From Ostrinia nubilalis (Eukaryota > Arthropoda > Insecta > Lepidoptera > Crambidae): 64,000 bases of DNA. Shown here in pieces: positions 56,923-64,000 of the stretch (position 1 is its first letter; each line of letters opens with the position of its first letter). The DNA lies in NCBI RefSeq assembly GCF_963855985.1, contig NC_087100.1:6049001-6113000 (forward strand). Reading direction: 5' to 3'. The notes beneath the pieces were generated by a model. It worked only from the letters and a program-made list of their open reading frames with translations. It had not been told where the DNA came from and made no database searches. Position numbers and translations under genes: made by a program.

Positions 56923-57897
56923 TTACGAGGTTAATTCTTCTGGCACTGGGGTATATTTCAATCCCGTGTCGTTGAGGACAGTCACCACCCATGCATCCTT
57001 CGGCACGCGGCCAGACTCCAAAAGTTTCACAGCCGCAGCCACATTAGCCCCACTTGTATAACCAACGAATAAACCTTCCTTCTCACCGATCAGCTTCTTG
57101 TATTTCACAGCTTCTTCATCAGTTATACTAACAGTCCCATCCATATTCTCAAACTTAAACAAGTTGGGCACACACCCATAACCAGACCCTTGAAGCAAAT
57201 GAAGAGGCTTCGATATCGGCTCACCCTTTATGGGTTCCGAACCTGCAGGCTCCACGACGAAAGTCTTGATGTTCGGGTTCTGTTCCTTCAAATATTTTGA
57301 CGTTCCTGTAAACGTACCCGCGGTTCCTACTGTGGCTACAAAGACATCTACATGATGCCCGGTTTGCTTCCAAATCTCAGGTCCTGTCGTCTCATAATGC
57401 GACATCGAATTTCCATCGTTGTTAAATTGGTTCACGTAGTAAGCGCCACTTTCGTCGACTATCTTGAGCCCCACCTCCTCTACAGCTTTGACGTCAGCGA
57501 GAGTGACGTTGCCATACGTCCCCTCCACTTGATCTACTCGAATGCATTTAGCGCCTAACGCTTCCATGTGAATAGCTCGTTGCATACTGTTTCCTTTAGA
57601 CATTGTGAGAGTGAGCGGGTGGCCCAGTACCGCGCACACAACCGCAAGACCGCATCCTTGGTTTCCTGAGGTGACTTCGACGACTGGCATGCCCGGCTTT
57701 AATTCACCAGAGTCTAGCGCTTTCTTGATCATGTGAAGCGACGACCGACATTTGATAGAAGCGCCAGGGTTCATGAACTCACATTTGGCTAGGATTCTGC
57801 CGGGCCCGGTGTAGAGACGGTCGAGCGCAACTATTGGAGTGTTGCCAATCAGGTCCAAAGCTGAAGCTTTGATGTCGTTTTCCACTGTTTGAGCCAT
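56923..57897 (-). CDS. Beta-cyanoalanine/cysteine synthase-like enzyme (bacterial origin)
   Basis: Intronless, 324 residues, a fold type II PLP enzyme of the cysteine synthase family. The start of the fold is LIGNTPIVALDRL (16-28). The PLP lysine is expected to be Lys49 in NPGASIKCRSS, where most relatives have KDR. The substrate-binding loop is TSGNQG (76-81; usually TSGNTG). The phosphate loop is GTAGT (191-195), and YTSGANVAAA ends the core. Family knowledge: Lepidoptera and spider mites carry a bacterial gene of this kind, acquired horizontally, whose product makes beta-cyanoalanine from cysteine and cyanide and also cysteine from O-acetylserine. It detoxifies plant cyanogens. The lack of introns, in a window where most genes have them, fits that history. 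A TATA-like box lies 70 bases upstream. Which of the two reactions prevails cannot be read from the sequence. Confidence 0.9.
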   Translation of the reverse strand: MAQTVENDIKASALDLIGNTPIVALDRLYTGPGRILAKCEFMNPGASIKCRSSLHMIKKALDSGELKPGMPVVEVTSGNQGCGLAVVCAVLGHPLTLTMSKGNSMQRAIHMEALGAKCIRVDQVEGTYGNVTLADVKAVEEVGLKIVDESGAYYVNQFNNDGNSMSHYETTGPEIWKQTGHHVDVFVATVGTAGTFTGTSKYLKEQNPNIKTFVVEPAGSEPIKGEPISKPLHLLQGSGYGCVPNLFKFENMDGTVSITDEEAVKYKKLIGEKEGLFVGYTSGANVAAAVKLLESGRVPKDAWVVTVLNDTGLKYTPVPEELTS

Positions 57898-57966
57898 TGG
57901 GATGGTTTGATATCCGCTGGATCGTAAATGCGAGTGAAGACTTAGTAATGAAAGTGCCGTACGCCC

Positions 57967-57974
57967 TTATAAAT
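57967..57974 (-). promoter_or_regulatory. TATA-like box of the cysteine synthase-like gene
   Basis: ATTTATAA on the minus strand, 70-77 bases before the start codon, within a GC-rich flank. A start site near 57940 would give a leader of about 45 bases. Confidence 0.5.
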
Positions 57975-57999
57975 TGCGCCGGTCACCCAGTCGCGGCGC

Positions 58000-60700
58000 T
58001 TGCACACGGCAAGGCGAGACGGTTCGTGAGGAAAACCGTGCGCAATAAAAATATGTTTGTATGAAGTGTGTTCAAGGTTATGACGTATTACGAGTGCCGC
58101 GCCGTGCACAATATGTGTGCTAACCGAGTGAGCTCGAAATTATCAATGACGAACTGACTACTAATAATACTGATCAGTAATATGAGTACCTAATTGTCAG
58201 TTAGATAATAAAGGGGCATAATTATGATAATTGTATTGAAGATAAAATACCTACAGATAATGCGATCAATGAGGGACATATTGTGGGCGGAGTCGTTATG
58301 TAATGGATATGAAAATAACTTTAGGTGAGGTATTCAATTTACAAGCATTTTTTCATGTTCTGTTTCTCACCGAGTCTGGAAAAACCAATGAGAATCATAA
58401 GGCGTTTGAAAATGATGATGACTGCGGTAGTCGAACACATCTTCATCTGAAATATTTTTCGTAATTACTGCACGAATAGCACGATTAACATGAAATAAAA
58501 TCATTAGCTCTTCTATTACTGTACTCGTACCCTATTATTAATTAGTTCCCCGTATGACTGTAGGTACACGTGGCAACACAGAAAGCAGTTAATATGCATG
58601 TGTATTTACATGCGCATATCCCATTACTTAAATGCAACCTTCGATCAGTCAATCAATCATGTCCACCTTGAGGCGAGGTGCTACGTGACTTAATAACTAA
58701 GTGAATATGACATAAATGCAGCCTCACTTTATTTAAATGTAGTTCTAATAATAAATAAAGGTGTAGTTATTAACTTGTCCTTAGGTGACAGATTTAACTG
58801 ACTACATAAAAAGCATAAGCCAAAGGTAACTAGCTAGCTTCTTTTGCGTGAAGGGATTTCCCTGTAAAACTTTTTACTCATAGCCCCTGTAGATAATAAA
58901 TATTTTTTATTTAAAATTACTTGGTGATTGATTATATTTTTATCTGATTTTTATAGGTATACTTATCAATAAATAAAGTTGATTACACAATATTTAATTT
59001 TTGTTTTAACTAATCGTGACTAATCCATATCATTATCTCAATCAATCATTCCCTATTTGTATTCACATCTTAGATAAAACTTAAATTCCTTTGCCCAACG
59101 CAAAAACAACAAAACATTGCGCAATGTTATCGAAAATCTTAAAGAGGAGCGGCAAAAGTAAAGCTGTAGCTAACGACATTCGAAGCTACAATTTGCTATC
59201 ATTGATTTCACAACAGCCCATTAAGGATATGACCATGTAGAGTCGGCAAAAAACATCTGATCTATCCTGCGTTTGCAGCTGTCCGCAATTATTAAAAAAT
59301 CTCCGATCGTTATGTAGGCGTATCTGGTTTACGGGTGAATGCCGTTTGGCGTTTTTGGTAAACGTTGCCAATTCTTAGTTTTAATTTGGAGTCCGCTCTA
59401 GACGGGATCCAAAGAAAAACGCCCAAATTGGACGTTTCGCTCCGCTAATTATTAAGGACGTATCGATTTGCAAGGACCTTTTTCGGACAACAAGGGACAA
59501 AGTCATTTCGAAACCCGCATATAAGTTGATAATATCGTCTTTCTGTCAAGAAAGTTAAATAAACGTAAGTTATTAGTGTAAATTATAAGCTTGTTTGCCT
59601 TTTCGTATTATCTAAAAGACGTTTATAATTAGGTGATGTGCCCAAAAGTTTTTACATGCCAAGTATGTACACGTAAATACTTAATAATATGTATTTGTCG
59701 TATGTACGACCTTTGTCATTACTAGAGGTAATGTCGTATAAAAACCGTGTTAATTGAATTACTATTTTATGGTTATGTTCACAGCTATGCTATTTATTGT
59801 CAATATAGAGGATGAGGTAATCAAATATTTACACTGGATGGCGTCATGCAATAAGTGGTCTTGTGTGCGCATTAGGGGGTATTTTGCTGGGTTTTGTTTG
59901 CGCGTATTATTGCGGTGTTTGATCAACTGCTGCGGTCGTGCCGAGAGCCCGGTTTGGGAGCTAGCGAGGATGATGCGACGAAAGTGCGAAATGAGTTTTC
60001 AAAATAATGAAATTAGAAGTTTCTTAGATATGTAATGATGATTCATGACTCAACAATTTTGGTACAAAGTAACTTATTTAAAATATAGGTTTTGTAACCA
60101 ATTAAATGAGCAAATTAGGTAATGGTGCAGGTCTAATTGCAATTTAAACTTCTTACAATTATCAAGTCTACAATTTCTTCAATGAAGAAACTTCCTGTAG
60201 GGATACTTACAATACCTGCTTGAAAGATGTCAAATCAAATGAAAAGCTATCTAAAACTAACAACTCTGATGTTTGCAAATCAGAGCAAATAGATCAGTGG
60301 AACATGTTCGTAGATAATAATTACGATCGGTAATAATATAATTGGAAATACAACAGTACACAGAGTGAGCCGGATAATGTCTGTGCGTGAGACGGTCCCG
60401 CATCACGGAATTGATTTAATCTGTGTCAATATTGACGCGGAGGCGTTGTGGGAACACCGCAGTGTGCACAGGTGGCCCATCCGACATTTACAGGAGGTTC
60501 CTTTTATGATCTTGAAGACTAATACTGGCTGGTGAGACTAGAATTAAAAATAAATTACTTATGCAATGAAAAACAAATTCATGCAAAAGAACTCAGGTAG
60601 AGTCACGAATTTAAAAAGTAACATTTTCGATTCCAAATTCGAATATCAGGTAAAACATACTGGCCGATAAGACAAATGCGACTCTAATGTCAGGCCTGAT
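58000..60700. other. Gene-free AT-rich region
   Basis: No gene supported. A frame at 59754-60035 (93 codons from a TTG) contains cysteine-rich text but no recognisable domain. Confidence 0.5.
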
Positions 60701-60737
60701 CAAGGAAGGAGAGATGATCGTTTATAGTTCCAAAATA

Positions 60738-60879
60738 CTGAACTGTCCTATGCATGACATTGACAGTGGGGCGCCACCGTCAATACCGGATCGCTGGTTC
60801 CGATTTTTGCCATGTTGGAAACCATATAGTTGAACGATGGTAGCGCCCCCCTGTCATTGAGTTTGGTGGGACAGTTCAG
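60738..60879. mobile_element. MITE with CTGAACTGTCC ends
   Basis: CTGAACTGTCC at 60738 mirrors GGACAGTTCAG at 60879. The inverted similarity includes ACATTGACAGTGGGGCGC against GCGCCCCCCTGTCATTG. About 142 bp, non-coding. Confidence 0.75.
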
Positions 60880-61424
60880 CGTCGGTCATCTATAACTTTC
60901 TTCCTCTTCTTGGAAAATAACTGGGTTTATTTTGGAAATCTTTTACATTTATCGTTTCTTATTATGAAGAAGATATATTCCTAGCCTGACTTGCCACTCT
61001 TTTTCCTAATCTGGCATTGTAACCATGAATTTCTATGATTTCCTAAAAATTTTAATTCATAAACCACTTTAGATTATTGTACACTACAGAAAATAAAGTA
61101 TTTTTAAAAAATTTCTATAGTGATAACACTAATAGCCAAGTCGATACAACCTGTAGAGTTAGTCGATGTTAAAAGATCAAAATAAAATACACACGGAATA
61201 CCAGAATTTAAGTTTATTGGCCACTTACAGGAAACACCTGTGAACGCCTCACTTGTAGGTATGACTGACTGATAAGCTTTTGGTATTAGATTAACTGGTT
61301 GAGATCAAACCTGTTTATTTTAAATTTTCAGACCATGTTACATTCTTTATTTTTCATTTGAGTATTAAATGTTATTTGGGGGTAAATGGGCAATATTAAT
61401 TAGTAAGTACCTATTTAAAAAAAA

Positions 61425-61525
61425 TCATCCGTATGCGTAGGTCATAGGACCGATCATTATGGAAATCCTCAGGGGAAGGCCTTTATGCCAGCAGTAGACG
61501 ACATTTGGCTGAACCAACGAACATT
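61425..61525 (+). repeat. Short LINE tail fragment
   Basis: ATTATGGAAATCCTCAGGGG followed by AAGGCCTTTATGCCAGCAGT and AGACGACATTTGGCTGAACC is a diverged copy of the LINE tail that ends EAYVQQW elsewhere. Confidence 0.6.
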
Positions 61526-61764
61526 CATTACTCAGGACAACAATATTATTTTGAAACTGATCATCTTATGTCCTCTCCTCCACCTCTGTTAAATTAATGA
61601 ATTTAATTTTCATATTACCTACGCGTTGTGTGCGAGAAGACGTGATGGTTTATTTTAAAAAATGCCTTCCCATTAACCAAGAAATACCTTCAACAACCGA
61701 CATACCGCATTCGCCAGTGTCATCTAGCCAGCTAAATGGGCACTTAAACCTTTTAACCACGGTC

Positions 61765-62345
61765 TAAGTTAACGCACATTTCTGGCAGGCTTTTTGTGGT
61801 GTCGTGTGCTTTCCAGAAAATTGTCATTTTCCTGTGGGGAACAAGCCAGGTGGGTATGGAGATTTTCTGAGCTTAAAGCACCTGCCGATTGCAACTTGAA
61901 GTCGATCTGAAGGTATAATAAGGAAAAATGTGCAAATTCTGAAAAATGCATTTGTCTGCAATAATCAATTTTAAAATTAGGAGTCCCAAAATACAAAACT
62001 GCTCCCTTGTGGTTCAGGTGTTCTTCTCACCGATGTTATTTGTTTAGAGTTATTACATCAATTGTGGTAATATATCGATCCATTCTAACAAGCTTTTTCA
62101 TAAACGTTATCGAAATTTCGTTCATTTCATTCGATATCCAGTATAAGGTAAGAAGTTTAATATCCATAGATGCTTAATTAATTTGACAAGTGACTATCAT
62201 CTAGGCTTAAGGTTCTATTAAAGTTAATGCGCATTTCTGGAAAGCTTGTGGTGTCGGGGTATTTATGAAAATTGACATTTTCCTGCCGCGGGACGTGCCA
62301 GCTGGGTAAGTAAGTATTGCGATTTTCTACGTCTAATGGTTGCAC
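61765..62345. repeat. Diverged direct repeat, units 61765-61895 and 62220-62345
   Basis: Both units share, in order, TTAA-GC-CATTTCTGG, TTGTGGTGTCG, GAAAATTG-CATTTTCCTG, GCCAG-TGGGTA, GATTTTCT and GCACCTG. They lie 455 bases apart in the same orientation, with about 70 percent identity by eye. No coding frame is shared. It may be an old duplication or a conserved non-coding element. Confidence 0.65.
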
Positions 62346-64000
62346 CTGTCGCTAGACTGGCTCAAGAAAAAATCTGAATTCCGTTGATAAAATCTTTTCG
62401 TGTCATTAGTTAAGTAAGGATAAGGACTGGTTGTAAATTATCAGATGGCTTTTTATCTGGAAAATATAGGTAGGTTTAGTGTGTAAATTATGTAAAATAA
62501 AAAATCCATTTTAATATCACGATGGGATTAGAACTTGGGTTTGGCAAAAAAGTTCACTGGTTGTGATGTCCTCAAGGTGCCTACATTGCGGATATCACAA
62601 CCAGTGAACTTTTTTGCCAAACCCAAATTCTAATCCCACTTTATGACTCCAGGCTACGAATAGGTATGAGTTTTCTTAAAGTTACGATGAAATTAATAAA
62701 ACAAATCTTATTAGCATTCTACATTTTAATTACTTCTAAAAACATAATAGCATTAATTACCCGTACACAGAGAATAAGAAGACGCATAGCTCACGTGCAT
62801 TGATATATTCTTAATAACTTCACTGGCAACTGCACATACTATACATTTTGATTGCAAAATCGCTCTTATTAATACCACAAAAGTGCTACGATGTTTAGTT
62901 GAATAAGACGATAGTCTGTATTTTGCAACCGTGTGGCCAGCATTTCCATCCGTCTACGGATCAGTTTTTTGTCAAGTATCCAAGGATTTCCTGCACCATT
63001 ACAGCGGCCGATTGACAATGCAATAAAAACACTATTACTTTAAGATTACTTGCGTGTATTTGCTTAGGCGTCGGTTTAATGGCCAATACATTCCACAGTC
63101 CAACCCTGCTCGTGCCATTTTGCCTTGTAATTACTCGGCTAATAAAACAAAACACTAACGCTAAGTGTCAGTCATTTGTTTTAATGCGAATGCTATGAGA
63201 GATTTTTAGAAAATATCAAGAAAATAAATACAATATATTTTTATTTACCAAAAAAATTGTGTAGAAAGTTTGTTTTGGATAATTAAGCTGTTTTAAGACG
63301 GTACGTATATGATCCTTTAATGTGTGTATTTATCATTATTATTCTGCGGTATTACGCAATAGTTTTATCTGTGACAGTATTAGGCAGTTTAAAAGCGTGA
63401 TGATAACATACATATCAACAATAAAGTAATTCGAATTTCAGTAAGAACGAGTTTTCACTAGATGAGATAGACTAATGGAAACACGACACTTATCAACTGA
63501 AAATTATTTTGGATGCTTGGTAAGTGAACATGCTCATTATTAAATTAGCAATTGTTTCGGTACAACTAAATAGCAATTGCTCAAAAGTGGCATGCTTTCG
63601 TGCTGGTAACGAGCATGTGTATTTGTACCTTAAATGCCCGGAAAAGCTTAGCCAACTTACTAATAATTTAAATAAATGAACAAAGGTTCAATAAAGATTG
63701 TCACCAAATCAAAAAAAAAACACAGCTTGAATATTAAAAACACAGTAACAATTAAGGACATCCGGCTCAGCGTAAGCTGTACGGCACTAGGTCCGTGCAG
63801 CGCTGGTTTTCAGCCGGTGCCGTCTTCGGTAAAGTAATACAGCATACATAGACACAATTCATAGAGACACTCTCTCCCAAATTGTGCTTTCTGTCGGCAG
63901 CATCCATACCCCAGTCAACTTATCAAAGTTACCAACCTATCATTACAATCCAATATCACTGCCTGCTACATGAAGGTAACTACAAGTAGGTACAGCAATC
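62346..64000. other. Gene-free end of the window
   Basis: Besides the hairpin at 62523-62639 I see no gene. A GC-richer patch lies at 63755-63830 (AAGCTGTACGGCACTAGG) but no frame, domain or repeat structure is clear. Confidence 0.45.
62523..62639. repeat. Hairpin with 49-bp arms
   Basis: TGGGATTAGAACTTGGGTTT onward (62523-62571) is reverse-complemented at 62590-62638 with two mismatches. The loop is 18 bases. It may be a very small palindromic MITE or a source of hairpin RNA. It does not resemble the other TIR families in the window. Confidence 0.85.

Noticed and set aside
59754..60035. 93-codon cysteine-containing frame
   Set aside because: Starts with TTG, has no signal peptide or ordered cysteine pattern, and no supporting gene structure.

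Overview
This is nuclear DNA of an insect, almost certainly a moth or butterfly. Reasons: AT-rich sequence, exon-intron genes with GT-AG borders, orthologues of animal housekeeping genes, many short 5'-truncated LINE tails, SINEs, Helitron-like elements and MITEs of kinds I associate with Lepidoptera, and an intronless cysteine synthase-like gene matching the bacterial gene known to have moved into Lepidoptera. I cannot name the species. Seven or eight real protein genes occupy the window; the rest is introns, repeats and unexplained AT-rich sequence. LAYOUT. 1550-3370 (+): a two-coding-exon insulin-like peptide gene with a TATA promoter. 4435-10503 (-): WBP11, a splicing factor, ten exons whose reading frame closes exactly to 531 residues. 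11067-12130: a cluster of TIR DNA elements. 13651-27362 (+): an ADAP-type ArfGAP with two PH domains, seven exons, 384 residues, with a 6 kb first intron full of repeats. 27400-32080: gene-free, with a Helitron-like element and a MITE. 32085-36488 (-): a bHLH factor of the capsulin/musculin (HLH54F) type, four exons, 213 residues, with extra tandem copies of its third exon. 39910-41115 (+): intronless Gfod-type oxidoreductase, 401 residues. 42515-42826 (-): mitochondrial Hsp10, 103 residues, with a heat-shock element upstream. 43600-46000: LINE tail, TIR element and a large foldback element. 47348-50094 (+): intracellular carboxylesterase, three exons, 531 residues, complete catalytic triad. 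50100-56900: gene-free. 56923-57897 (-): intronless beta-cyanoalanine/cysteine synthase-like gene, 324 residues. 58000-64000: no gene seen, with a MITE, two hairpins and a diverged direct repeat. HOW THE GENES RELATE. They are independent eukaryotic transcription units, not an operon. Two could belong to xenobiotic and diet handling (esterase, cyanide/cysteine enzyme), others are housekeeping (WBP11, Hsp10, ADAP) or developmental/endocrine (bHLH, insulin-like peptide). MOST UNUSUAL SIGNAL. Three unrelated genes (WBP11 exon 7, ADAP exon 6, HLH54F exon 3) each carry local tandem copies of one exon at a spacing of about 150-190 bp. In HLH54F one extra copy differs from the used exon only at synonymous sites, so it may be a functional alternative exon that ends the protein early. 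All exon coordinates were derived by hand from splice consensus and frame; none was checked by transcript or database search.
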